51,292 bases of DNA, taken from positions 1-51,292 of the IMG/VR virus record IMGVR_UViG_3300017751_000027. One strand, written 5' to 3'. This document shows positions 8,324 through 15,148 of the stretch, in pieces (the first letter of the stretch is position 1; every line of letters begins with the position of its first letter). Under the pieces are notes generated by a model that was not told where the DNA came from, did no database searches, and saw nothing but the letters and a program-made list of their open reading frames with translations. The translations under genes were made by a program, and so were the position numbers. This stretch comes from a virus.

Positions 8324-8500
8324 TTACCTATTTTGTAACTTCGTAATCTCTAACATACACTGTTTCGATTCCTCGTGGTAACCCTGCCTTGCGAGTTCCG
8401 CCGCTGCCCGTGAGTACCCCACTATCTGCGAATAACGATCTACTGATGACCAGAATCCCGACAACGGTGAAAATACATAGTTTGCTACTAAAGCTGTCAT
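8324..8500 (-). CDS. Small host-like protein downstream of DUF1127 (58 aa)
   Basis: The ATG at 8500 shares one base with the stop of the DUF1127 gene (TAATG) after a G-rich GGGGGTGG ribosome site, so I prefer it to a GTG at 8509. The segment SRAAAELARQGYHEESKQCM resembles small alphaproteobacterial proteins (pattern RAAAELAR-G-H-EAK-LM) found alone or fused with DUF1127. The N-terminal 20 residues are hydrophobic enough for a membrane or surface association. Function unknown. Together with the gene before it, it looks captured from a bacterial host. Confidence 0.65.
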   Translation of the reverse strand: MTALVANYVFSPLSGFWSSVDRYSQIVGYSRAAAELARQGYHEESKQCMLEITKLQNR

Positions 8501-8742
8501 TAGACCCACCCCCGTAAATTTGGATTATCTGATCTATCTGGAGAATATGCGCCGATTGATACTGAGTGGATTAGTCCTCTGTGCAAACCGATGTCTGCTA
8601 GTTCTTTGTCTGTAAGTTTTGACAGTTGATTATATGTTTCTTTATAAGTCTTGCGGTCTTCGAAGTATCTCACCACTTTATAGATGTAAGCTGATAAGAA
8701 TGAGAAGTCTAGAAATCGTACTGCGGCTAATACGTGTGCCAT
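8500..8742 (-). CDS. DUF1127 domain protein (80 aa)
   Basis: Residues 35-65 (TYNQLSKLTDKELADIGLHR) match the DUF1127 core, L-x-L-[ST]-D-x-E-L-x-D-I-G-[LI]-x-R. The family is abundant in alpha- and gammaproteobacteria, and members act in small-RNA turnover, phosphate and carbon metabolism and stress response. A copy in a phage, under an exact late promoter (8796-8803) and followed by its own terminator, suggests a host-derived regulator made late in infection. Ribosome site AAAGG about 8 bases before the ATG. The family call is firm; the role is inference. Confidence 0.85.
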   Translation of the reverse strand: MAHVLAAVRFLDFSFLSAYIYKVVRYFEDRKTYKETYNQLSKLTDKELADIGLHRGLIHSVSIGAYSPDRSDNPNLRGWV

Positions 8743-8795
8743 TATGAAACCTTTCGTATGTGATAAATGTATTATGTCAATCTTGTTGACGCAAA

Positions 8796-8803
8796 TATTT
8801 ATA
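8796..8803 (-). promoter_or_regulatory. Late promoter (exact TATAAATA) for the DUF1127 pair
   Basis: Exact box on the minus strand, 53 bases before the ATG at 8742, in a 144-base gap without other genes. Confidence 0.75.
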
Positions 8804-8886
8804 CAAGAAAAGTTGATTTTTACTCTAAATTACGATGACATTTCCGAATACCCGTAATGCTGGTATTGCATCTGTGACAACCTGAC

Positions 8887-10116
8887 TTACTTCTGCCAGC
8901 CTTTGATTATTTCTGGAGAAAAGTTAGCATTACTAAACTGTAGTCTGTCTACTAGTTTGACTGCATTTTTACCCATACGATCAATAGCGACAAAGCCTTC
9001 TTGCTCTGTTACTTTGAATCCATCTGCGGTCTTTAGAAACGTACCGATGCTCTTAGTCTTATCTAGTTTACGTATTAGCATAAGCTTGGCTTCAACGATT
9101 AGATTATAGAGTTCGAACAATGCCACAATCTGAGACTTAGGTACGTTAGCGAAGTACGACAGAATGTCTTTACGCTTCTCTACTCTACCAGCTTTACTCT
9201 TCGCAGTCTTTAGCTTGTCGATCTCTTTTTGGTAGTAGTCATGAATATAGTCCATGAGTTCTGTGACAAACCTATTAGGGTTTTTGATTTGCTCACCCTG
9301 TCTTACTTTAGAGTTGATGAATGTCTTCACTCTCAACAATCTATCGGGATGATTCGTAATACCGTCAAACGTACCACGCTTGATAGTATTGAATTTCTTA
9401 CCAGCGGCAGATAATACCTTGGTGATATCTGCGGTCTCTTTCTTGGTCATGCTTGCATTACCAGAGACATCTTTATACACTGCGTCTACTGACCAGACTT
9501 GTTTGCTTTCTTTGAGTTTGCTCGCAATCTCTTCTCCAAAACTTGCTGACATTTCCTCAAAGCTATTTCCTCTGTAAGTAGTGTGCCATACCACACCGAT
9601 GCTGGATCGCATGATTCTCTTAGCAAGGTCGCTTTTCGTTGGTATCGCATAAACAATGGTGTTAGGATGGAAAGTAATATACGATGTTCCATCAATAGTT
9701 TCTTTTCTAATATCTTCTTTCGCATATAGGAAATCACCTTGGACAACTCCTTCAATTCCTAGAGATGGAAAGTGCTCCAACGCTAGTTTCAATTTTGTAT
9801 TCAAATCACCAGATGTGTCTGCATCTATGTCTGCATCACTCTTATACACTTTGGGATTCTTGTTGAAGATACCTTTCTTGGCAACAAAAAACTTGCCGTC
9901 AGAGGGATCTTTACCTGCAAAGATAGCGGGAGCTCCGTCCCATTTGACAGTTAGATTGACTGGTGCCTTTGCATCACCTGCCATCATGTCACGCAATGAA
10001 CGTAAGTAGTTTATACTTTGTCTTGCGCCAGTTACACCAGCATTGAGGACATTATCCTCTAAATGCTCCATGTGTACATTCTTTTCTTCAGTAAGATAGT
10101 TCGTTAGTCTCATCAT
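8887..10116 (-). CDS. Ligase/nucleotidyltransferase-fold protein, conserved in marine phages (409 aa)
   Basis: VKWDGAPAIF (Lys58) has the K-x-D-G core of motif I of ATP-dependent nucleic-acid ligases, where the Lys takes AMP. FFVAKKGIF and GVVQGDFLY may be the following strands (motif III-like). The rest of the chain is a phage-specific helical region. The N-terminus MRLTNYLTEE resembles a capsid-targeting peptide with an LTE-E cut site. The start overlaps the stop of the nuclease-like gene (ATGA), so the two are co-made. I recall the family as conserved in marine T4-like phages and annotated only as ligase-like. True ligase activity is not proven because motifs IV and V are not clear. Confidence 0.75.
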   Translation of the reverse strand: MMRLTNYLTEEKNVHMEHLEDNVLNAGVTGARQSINYLRSLRDMMAGDAKAPVNLTVKWDGAPAIFAGKDPSDGKFFVAKKGIFNKNPKVYKSDADIDADTSGDLNTKLKLALEHFPSLGIEGVVQGDFLYAKEDIRKETIDGTSYITFHPNTIVYAIPTKSDLAKRIMRSSIGVVWHTTYRGNSFEEMSASFGEEIASKLKESKQVWSVDAVYKDVSGNASMTKKETADITKVLSAAGKKFNTIKRGTFDGITNHPDRLLRVKTFINSKVRQGEQIKNPNRFVTELMDYIHDYYQKEIDKLKTAKSKAGRVEKRKDILSYFANVPKSQIVALFELYNLIVEAKLMLIRKLDKTKSIGTFLKTADGFKVTEQEGFVAIDRMGKNAVKLVDRLQFSNANFSPEIIKGWQK

Positions 10117-11189
10117 AGCTTTATCTTCAATCCTACACGTGTTGATCCACCCGATGCGCCACCGTATGTAGCAAGCACAAATGATTTGAATACTGGAAGT
10201 TCTGGCATTTTCAGTACGTTGCCAGCATCACCGCCACCTACGTAGTATATCTCAAACTTATCGCCAGAACGATTGTGTACTACAAAGTAGTCATCACCAC
10301 CTTCACCGAAGTGATCGATAATAACACTACGCATCTTCGATAAGATTGTTCTATCGGTGATGGCAAACTCAGCGGGTAACTTACCAGACTTCACTACGCC
10401 TGTATCACCTGCTAGTCCTATTGTAGAATTGCGAGAGTTGAAGTAGTCGATCAATCCAATAAACGTTGGAGGCAACTTCATCTTTCTCATCTCAGCATCT
10501 ACTTTCTTGCCATCGACTCTCAGAGTGGTTCTGTATACATCTGCAATCTCTTCAATTATCTCTGGCTTACGACCACCACGCTTGACTGATTTGTCAAAGA
10601 ACGTAATCGGTGCTGTACGATTACTTGTACCTTTGATCTCAAACTGAGTAGTCTTCTTGTCAATAGTCATTACTAGATCGGGAATAGTTGACCCTGGTCT
10701 AGCTGTCTTGAATTCTGTCTCTACTTCGATACCATTCTTGAACGCATGGTCTTTCACATATAGTGCAACCATATCTTGCGTTTTAGATCCAGCGCCTACA
10801 CGTCCTTGTGCGCCCCCACCTGGCTTCACTATTGCACTAATAGCAACATAGCCATCTGGTCGCTGATCAAATCCTTTGAGTGAAACTGGTGCGAGAGTTG
10901 TACGTCTCGTAATGCCAAACTCTGTTGATCTATGTAATGTAGCAGGAATGGTAAAGTGTACTGTTTCGCCCTTCTTCAATTGCTTTACAACAGTACCGTC
11001 TTCTGAATACAAAGGTGCAGGCTTCTCCATAGGAAAGCCCTCTTTGAATTTGTAATCGGTCAGAACCTCTGGCGCATAGGTCGTTCTTTCACCAGCACCA
11101 GTAAAATCTCTGTTCTTACCTACATCTGACGGAAAGTTTTTAGGACTGAATGTCGCCACTTCTGCTAGGTATCCTCTAAAAGTCTTCAT
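10113..11189 (-). CDS. PD-(D/E)XK nuclease-like protein with capsid-targeting N-terminus
   Basis: PDLVMTIDKKTTQFEIKG (about residues 170-187) reads as P-D, ten residues, E-I-K, the core of the PD-(D/E)XK nuclease fold; an acidic ETEF lies 15 residues before it, and many basic residues surround it. I start at the ATG at 11189, giving MKTFRGYLAEV, a good match to the capsid-targeting peptide with a LAE-V cut site; an ATG at 11204 would add five residues. It lies directly before the ligase-like gene with overlapping codons. I infer a nuclease that is packed in the head. The family is otherwise unknown to me. Confidence 0.65.
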   Translation of the reverse strand: MKTFRGYLAEVATFSPKNFPSDVGKNRDFTGAGERTTYAPEVLTDYKFKEGFPMEKPAPLYSEDGTVVKQLKKGETVHFTIPATLHRSTEFGITRRTTLAPVSLKGFDQRPDGYVAISAIVKPGGGAQGRVGAGSKTQDMVALYVKDHAFKNGIEVETEFKTARPGSTIPDLVMTIDKKTTQFEIKGTSNRTAPITFFDKSVKRGGRKPEIIEEIADVYRTTLRVDGKKVDAEMRKMKLPPTFIGLIDYFNSRNSTIGLAGDTGVVKSGKLPAEFAITDRTILSKMRSVIIDHFGEGGDDYFVVHNRSGDKFEIYYVGGGDAGNVLKMPELPVFKSFVLATYGGASGGSTRVGLKIKL

Positions 11190-11224
11190 ATCTCTTCTAT
11201 TCATTTCTGTTGACTAGACAGTGT

Positions 11225-11232
11225 TATTTATA
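11225..11232 (-). promoter_or_regulatory. Late promoter (exact TATAAATA) for the nuclease/ligase-like pair
   Basis: Exact box on the minus strand, 36 bases before the ATG at 11189. It begins inside the T-rich tail of the possible terminator at 11236-11267. Confidence 0.75.
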
Positions 11233-11235
11233 ATA

Positions 11236-11267
11236 AAGGGAGACAGCGTTGCCACTATCTCCCCACC
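11236..11267 (-). terminator. Probable weak terminator before the late promoter
   Basis: On the minus strand GGGAGA pairs with TCTCCC across a long loop and is followed by TTTATTAT. Short stem and broken T-run, so only moderate support. It would separate the early gene at 11293 from the late unit that follows. Confidence 0.45.
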
Positions 11268-11292
11268 CCTCTACTATCAGTTCCTTCTGATC

Positions 11293-11784
11293 TTAGGCTG
11301 CCTTGAGATACGACTCAAGTTGCTTATAAGGGATAACACTGTTGTCTTCCATGAGAAACTGAGATGTGTAGTTATCCCTATCATTCTCAGGAAGAACAGT
11401 CCAAGTCTCAATCTTAGTTTTGATCTCAGACCTCATATAACCAAACTCACCATTCTCAGTTGTTTTGGTCGCAACGAACCCATCATCTTGAGCAGTGAGA
11501 TAGATTGGAGCTTCCCACTCCTGAATATGGTCCTCAAGTTTGAAGTCACACTCATCAATAACTTCCATGCCAAGGATATACTCCTGAGCCATATCGTTAG
11601 AGTATTCGATGTGTGCCTCTAGATTGCTCCAGAATGTAGACGCCTGAGCCTGCTCAACCGTAGCATCAACGATGTACGTATCACCGCCCTTGTACTTCCA
11701 GTACGCATCCGTACCAGTACCGAGGGAACCATCTTCGTTCCAAGCGTAGTTTTCCATAAACTGAGTCTGAATAACAATCTTCAT
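11293..11784 (-). CDS. Hypothetical protein (163 aa)
   Basis: The ATG has GGAG 9 bases upstream. The protein is acidic (pI clearly low), with no membrane segment or metal motif, and starts with a strand-like MKIVIQTQF. I recall similar short acidic proteins with the opening KIVIQTQFMENY in marine phages of Roseobacter-type hosts, but no function. It is the last gene of the early cluster 11293-13225 in transcription order and ends near a weak terminator. A host-interaction role is only a guess from its position. Confidence 0.7.
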   Translation of the reverse strand: MKIVIQTQFMENYAWNEDGSLGTGTDAYWKYKGGDTYIVDATVEQAQASTFWSNLEAHIEYSNDMAQEYILGMEVIDECDFKLEDHIQEWEAPIYLTAQDDGFVATKTTENGEFGYMRSEIKTKIETWTVLPENDRDNYTSQFLMEDNSVIPYKQLESYLKAA

Positions 11785-11787
11785 AAT

Positions 11788-12000
11788 CTATCTCTCCAAG
11801 ATAACTAAGTCACCGAAGTAACTATCAAACGTTAGTAAAAGGTCTTCGTAATCACCCGCAGTCATTTCAGAACATACGGTCTGCCAATCGTTACCAGTCT
11901 TATGAGATAACTGTCTGGCTAGTTGTAACAAGTAATACGAATTACCATCTGGGCCCGATAAGTCGATAATCAATTCCTTATCAGTCTTCTCCCTGATCAC
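11788..12000 (-). CDS. Hypothetical protein (70 aa), GTG start
   Basis: The start GTG overlaps the stop of the 47-aa gene as GTGA, which suggests coupled translation. The next gene starts 4 bases after its stop. The chain is acidic and probably helical (NSYYLLQLARQLSHKTG). No known motif. It belongs to the early cluster driven by the promoter at 12172-12200. Confidence 0.6.
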   Translation of the reverse strand: MIREKTDKELIIDLSGPDGNSYYLLQLARQLSHKTGNDWQTVCSEMTAGDYEDLLLTFDSYFGDLVILER

Positions 12001-12140
12001 GACATTTGACCAGATTGAACCATTGCAACTCCCTTTTGACTGTACATAGAGTGAACGGCACGTGACTGCTCTTCAGTCAAATACTCGTAACGCTCTTTTT
12101 CGCCAGTCTCGACACTAATCAAAGCTTCTACAAACCACAT
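11997..12140 (-). CDS. Short early protein (47 aa)
   Basis: I read an ATG at 12140, with AAAGGAAA 6-13 bases before it, and an open frame to TGA at 11997. The product starts MWFVEALISVETGEKERYEY and ends QSGQMS. A sigma70-type promoter sits 32 bases upstream and the stop overlaps the next start. Too small for a family call. The promoter, ribosome site and coupling make it a likely real gene. Confidence 0.7.
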   Translation of the reverse strand: MWFVEALISVETGEKERYEYLTEEQSRAVHSMYSQKGVAMVQSGQMS

Positions 12141-12171
12141 AATATATTTCCTTTCATGAACTTACTATACT

Positions 12172-12200
12172 AATATAGTACATCTGTACCAGATTGTCAA
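12172..12200 (-). promoter_or_regulatory. Early sigma70-type promoter (TTGACA-17-TATATT)
   Basis: The -35 TTGACA lies at 12195-12200 and the -10 TATATT at 12172-12177, with a 17-base spacer. The -35 is preceded by AGGGG, as at two other sites in this cluster, and sits just after the TAG stop of the upstream gene. Confidence 0.8.
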
Positions 12201-12203
12201 CCC

Positions 12204-12395
12204 CTAAAACAAATAATTTTGAATTTCTTCGTAAACGAAATCCGCATTCTCATTTATGGCGTCAAGTTGTTCTTCAGTAGCTGGCTCACCATCTACTAAG
12301 GCTTCTTCGATATAAGCATCGCAGAAGTCTGGATAGTCTTTCATATCCAAATCACCAATGTATTGTACATCAACTTTTGTAAAATCAATATTCAT
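12204..12395 (-). CDS. Conserved short acidic phage protein (63 aa)
   Basis: I start at ATG 12395 (MNIDFTKVDVQYIGD), because the longer frame runs through the promoter at 12427-12455. The core DYPDFCDAYIEEA, followed by LDAINENADFVYEEIQNYLF, is familiar from many marine myophages as a short acidic protein of unknown role. It has one Cys and no metal site. Ribosome site AAAGTGAG, 8 bases before the ATG. The gene has its own early promoter. Confidence 0.75.
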   Translation of the reverse strand: MNIDFTKVDVQYIGDLDMKDYPDFCDAYIEEALVDGEPATEEQLDAINENADFVYEEIQNYLF

Positions 12396-12426
12396 AATAT
12401 AACTCACTTTCTTTATGTTATACTGT

Positions 12427-12455
12427 ACTGTACAACACATTTTCGGAAATGTCAA
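12427..12455 (-). promoter_or_regulatory. Early promoter (TTGACA-17-TACAGT)
   Basis: The -35 TTGACA is at 12450-12455 and the weak -10 TACAGT at 12427-12432, spacer 17. It shares GGGGTTGACATTTC with the site at 12740. Confidence 0.65.
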
Positions 12456-12458
12456 CCC

Positions 12459-12689
12459 CTAAAATGCACTATTTTCAAAAAAATTATCAACTACTTTATC
12501 CATTTCTCCGAATGGACCAATAGAGTTCTCCTCTTCTTGTGCATCTTGGATATCCATTAGATCAACTTTCAGTTCAGCTAACAGCACCTTAGTTTCTTGA
12601 GGTATCGCACCTGGACGAATGCTTTCTATAGTAGCGAAGGCATTCTGAGCGGCACTAATCGCCTGCATCTTCTGTTGAACGTTTTTCAT
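12459..12689 (-). CDS. Hypothetical helical protein (76 aa)
   Basis: Three ATGs lie in frame. The third, at 12689 (MKNVQQKMQAISAAQ), has GGAG with a 6-base gap and is my choice. The protein is a Gln/Ala-rich helix followed by an acidic C-terminus (MDIQDAQEEENS). No family recognised. It has its own upstream promoter (12718-12745), and its TAG stop abuts the -35 box of the next promoter, a layout repeated through this cluster. Confidence 0.6.
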   Translation of the reverse strand: MKNVQQKMQAISAAQNAFATIESIRPGAIPQETKVLLAELKVDLMDIQDAQEEENSIGPFGEMDKVVDNFFENSAF

Positions 12690-12717
12690 TTTCATCTCCA
12701 TTTCAATTTACTATGCT

Positions 12718-12745
12718 ATGATAACAGGTTTGGCAGAAATGTCAA
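12718..12745 (-). promoter_or_regulatory. Early promoter (TTGACA-16-TATCAT)
   Basis: The -35 TTGACA is at 12740-12745 and the -10 TATCAT at 12718-12723, spacer 16. The TGA stop of the upstream 62-aa gene lies inside the -35 hexamer. Confidence 0.65.
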
Positions 12746-12930
12746 CCCCTTTTTGAAAATATTTCACACATAAATTGATCTATTTCTTCAGTTGTCATGG
12801 TAGTACCAGATAACCTCTGGGCCGTAACTAACATCCTTTCTTTAGAGTACTCTTCCATTGCACACTCGAGGATACGTGCTTCTTCGATTGCCTCAATGAT
12901 CTGGTCTACTAATTTTTCGCTCTTTGCCAT
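12742..12930 (-). CDS. Hypothetical helical protein (62 aa)
   Basis: The ATG at 12930 has GGAG with a 7-base gap. The gene overlaps the end of the gene before it by 38 bases in another frame, which is more than the usual 1-4 bases here. The product is a charged helix (KLVDQIIEAIEEARILECAM) with MTTEEIDQFMCEIF at the end. No family recognised. Its stop is built into the next promoter. Confidence 0.55.
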   Translation of the reverse strand: MAKSEKLVDQIIEAIEEARILECAMEEYSKERMLVTAQRLSGTTMTTEEIDQFMCEIFSKRG

Positions 12931-13225
12931 AATATGACTCCCATAATACTTTTACACTTGAGAATGTGTATGTCGGGTAATCCTCTAACCTACTACCTTC
13001 ACGCACATCTTCTAACGAGACAAAGCTTTTGTATCTATGCTCTATCTTATCCCAATATTGTATCATACGATTACGTAGCTTGTCAAGTACTTTCTCATCT
13101 AAGAGTGTTTCGCCTAATTCATCTTTTGCATACATTGCCATAATGTACCAAGGTATTATTAGATTCATATCATCATCAACTATCTGTAGACAAGCATAAC
13201 TAAGATTGTCTTTTGGATCGTCCAT
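12893..13225 (-). CDS. Hypothetical protein (110 aa)
   Basis: The ATG at 13225 has AAGGAA with a 5-base gap. The product has a DDDMNLIIPWYIMAMYAKDE segment and a basic C-terminus. No known family and no clear membrane helix. It is the first gene of the early cluster that runs to 11293. I see no good promoter directly upstream; the gap holds a plus-strand RNA gene instead, so transcription may arrive from gene 41 through the 70-aa gene. Confidence 0.6.
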   Translation of the reverse strand: MDDPKDNLSYACLQIVDDDMNLIIPWYIMAMYAKDELGETLLDEKVLDKLRNRMIQYWDKIEHRYKSFVSLEDVREGSRLEDYPTYTFSSVKVLWESYYGKERKISRPDH

Positions 13226-13253
13226 GTAGTTCCTTCTCTGAATTTCGTGTTTG

Positions 13254-13261
13254 TATAAATA
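13254..13261 (+). promoter_or_regulatory. Plus-strand late promoter (exact TATAAATA)
   Basis: The only exact TATAAATA box that I found reading on the plus strand. It points into a 160-base stretch without protein genes that ends in a plus-strand terminator. Confidence 0.65.
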
Positions 13262-13266
13262 AGATC

Positions 13267-13428
13267 GGGTGCGTGTTAGTACGTGTAAACAACGTAAGAG
13301 GCAAGTGTTTGAGAAATCATACCAGGAATAGCAGACGTAACATCAAGAATGTCCGTGGGGTTCGGGTCTGCCACGTATCAGTCCAGTAAAGAGGGTGATT
13401 ATTCTAGCGAGTAGTCGCCTTTTTTATT
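13267..13428 (+). ncRNA. Predicted plus-strand structured small RNA (about 160 nt)
   Basis: This is a gene-free gap between minus-strand genes. It is bounded by an exact plus-strand late promoter (13254-13261) and a plus-strand terminator (13394-13428). Inside are a hairpin TACGT/ACGTA with a 7-base loop (13280-13296) and a longer helix GCAGAC (13331-13336) with GTCTGC (13366-13371), which encloses ACAT/ATGT. An alternative pairing CGTGG/CCACG competes with it. The 3' end lies antisense to the last codons of the 70-aa gene at 13399. I do not recognise an RNA family. The exact 5' end is inferred from the box. Confidence 0.6.
13394..13428 (+). terminator. Plus-strand rho-independent terminator
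   Basis: GGTGATTATTC (13394-13404), loop TAGC, then GAGTAGTCGCC (13409-13419) gives 11 pairs without a gap, followed by TTTTTTATT. Four pairs are G-U and work only in plus-strand RNA; read from the minus strand they become A-C mismatches, so the structure is strand-specific. Confidence 0.75.
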
Positions 13429-13611
13429 GGGCTGATAAAAAACTCCCAACCCCATAAAACTAGGGCTCCAGCCCCCGAAACCATTACCAAGATTTAGCTG
13501 AGTGCATAACTCCCTTGCTTGTGTTTTATTACTAAACTTCTGCATAATCAGACTACTTCTTTTCTCCACTACCATGTGGATACTATTATCACTCTTGATA
13601 ACATACGACAT
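13399..13611 (-). CDS. Hypothetical protein after helicase 41 (70 aa)
   Basis: The start ATG shares a base with the stop of gene 41 (TAATG type), so it is co-translated. The N-terminal half looks like two strands and a helix (SLIMQKFSNKTQARELC); the C-terminal half is Gly/Trp/Phe-rich (GNGFGGWSPSF). Its last codons lie in the stem of the plus-strand terminator at 13394-13428. No family recognised. Confidence 0.6.
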   Translation of the reverse strand: MSYVIKSDNSIHMVVEKRSSLIMQKFSNKTQARELCTQLNLGNGFGGWSPSFMGLGVFYQPNKKGDYSLE

Positions 13612-15029
13612 TACTTGAATCCCTCAAACTTAGGCTTAGACTTACCCTTGAAACTGAGGACAGTATCGCCATCATTTTCACTGCTCATTCTTTGACCAAC
13701 AGATGTCTTGTTCATCACTGGACTGTCATCCATAAGACCTTGTTGGGCACTCTCTTCAGCATCAAATAAACGCATCTTCGATCTGTCGATACCGACAACG
13801 AAACGCTTGTGAGCATTGGTATCGCCCCAACGATTTTTGAGTTGCTTGATCATCAACTGACCAAGGGATTCTAATTCTTCTGTAGAGATCAAACCAAACA
13901 TAAAGTCAGCCGTTGCGGGTAGACCAAATGATTCTGAGGTGTCTTCTAAGTTCAAGTCAGAACTACTGAACCCAGTTCGATTAGTCTGAGTAGCAGACAT
14001 GATAGGCACATTGAACTCAACAGCAAGACCACGTAACTCTTCTGCGATTGCTTTGATTAGTGTGTAAGAGTTTACACTACCACCCATGCGAATACGAGAA
14101 GACATACAGATGTTCAGATAATCGATGTAGATCATATCTGGCTTGAAGTTACGTTTTAGTTTCAATTCGTTTAGCAGATGTCGGAAGTGATTAGAACCAG
14201 CACTAGCAGTTGGATATTCTTTTACGATCAACTTACCAGTAGACTTATTCTTCACACGACCGAGTCTTTTCTCGTAGACATCACGTGGTACTTCACGCAA
14301 CTGGTCTACAGTCAAGTCTAATAGATTGGCATCGATACGCTCTGCAATACGTTCTTCTGCCATTTCCATTGTGATATAGAGTACATTCAATCCGGCAGTC
14401 AGATTGGCTGCCGCACAGTGGGTCATGAACAATGTCTTACCAACACCTGTACCTGCAAGCGCAACGCTGAGTGATTTACGTGACACACCACCTTTAGTGA
14501 TAACGTTCATCAAATCCAGATCGAATGGAATCTTATCTTCTTTAGTGTGGTAGAAATTGTAACGTTCATCAGAATCATCTAAGTAATCGTGACCCACACT
14601 GTTATCAAAGGATACACCCAGAGCCTTCTCAAGAAGTTCTGGGATAGCACCCTTATCTAATTGTTTGTGATTACCATCTAGCACTAGAATGGACTCACGA
14701 ACAGCATTATAGATGGCTTTGTCTTGACAGAACTTTTCAGTCTTGTCAACCAGCCAGTCGAGGTCAGTCTTATCGTCATACGATAAAGAATCAATCATAT
14801 CATTGATTTGCTTGTATTGCTCCTCATTGATATTAGATTTCTCATCGATAGACACCTTCAATGCACCCTTGGTAGGGATACTATTGTAACTGTCTACGTA
14901 CTGAGCGACCTCGACAAATACAGTCTGGTGTGACTGCTGGTCGAAATAATCATTTTGGAGAAACGGCAGAACCTTTCGTGCATATTCATCATTACTAATA
15001 AGTCCCGCTAAGATTGTTTCTTCGATCAT
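13611..15029 (-). CDS. gp41: Replicative DNA helicase, DnaB/T4 gp41 type
   Basis: 472 residues, like T4 gp41 (475). Walker A AGTGVGKT at 192-199, Walker B MIYIDYLNIC near 300, and the DnaB-type SATQTNRTG segment near 345. It forms the hexameric ring that moves 5'-3' on the lagging strand in the replisome with polymerase 43. The start overlaps the stop of a 40-aa gene (ATGA). It lies downstream of uvsX, the usual order in marine T4-like phages. Confidence 0.95.
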   Translation of the reverse strand: MIEETILAGLISNDEYARKVLPFLQNDYFDQQSHQTVFVEVAQYVDSYNSIPTKGALKVSIDEKSNINEEQYKQINDMIDSLSYDDKTDLDWLVDKTEKFCQDKAIYNAVRESILVLDGNHKQLDKGAIPELLEKALGVSFDNSVGHDYLDDSDERYNFYHTKEDKIPFDLDLMNVITKGGVSRKSLSVALAGTGVGKTLFMTHCAAANLTAGLNVLYITMEMAEERIAERIDANLLDLTVDQLREVPRDVYEKRLGRVKNKSTGKLIVKEYPTASAGSNHFRHLLNELKLKRNFKPDMIYIDYLNICMSSRIRMGGSVNSYTLIKAIAEELRGLAVEFNVPIMSATQTNRTGFSSSDLNLEDTSESFGLPATADFMFGLISTEELESLGQLMIKQLKNRWGDTNAHKRFVVGIDRSKMRLFDAEESAQQGLMDDSPVMNKTSVGQRMSSENDGDTVLSFKGKSKPKFEGFK

Positions 15030-15148
15030 TCCTCTTTTAGCTCCTCTAACAATTGCTGTATTTCGATTAGTTTTTCAACTAGTGCTTTGGTGTAATCAAC
15101 GTCTTGGACACTAGCTGTGTCCAATTCAATTTCAAGCTTCAGTTTCAC
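15026..15148 (-). CDS. Short helical protein between uvsX and gp41 (40 aa)
   Basis: A GTG at 15148, with GAGGAA 9 bases upstream, opens a frame that overlaps the uvsX stop and ends in a TGA overlapping the gp41 ATG. The product, MKLKLEIELDTASVQDVDYT and then a Leu/Ile/Glu heptad-like helix (VEKLIEIQQLLEELKEE), could form a coiled coil. I recall a similarly placed short acidic protein in cyanophage relatives. Function unknown. Confidence 0.7.
   Translation of the reverse strand: MKLKLEIELDTASVQDVDYTKALVEKLIEIQQLLEELKEE

Noticed and set aside
8830-8895. Open stretch after the ligase-like gene reading QVVTDAIPALRVFGNVIVI in the next frame
   Set aside because: It has no start codon and follows a stop in the same frame. 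It may be a remnant of a structural gene or chance; not enough to call a pseudogene.
12396-12455. Longer start (MTFPKMCCTVQ...) for the 63-aa gene
   Set aside because: This extension lies in the promoter and 5' leader and lacks a ribosome site. The ATG at 12395 fits the conserved protein.
13350-13380. GGTTCGGGTCTG flanked by GTGG/CCAC, like a tRNA T-arm
   Set aside because: The loop is too long and no acceptor stem, D-arm or anticodon arm fits around it. I found no tRNA in the window.
13349-13414. Plus-strand reading frame of 21 codons (MSVGFGSATYQSS...) inside the predicted RNA
   Set aside because: No ribosome site before the ATG, and the frame ends within the terminator stem. Its end looks like the end of the minus-strand gene only because of the inverted repeat.
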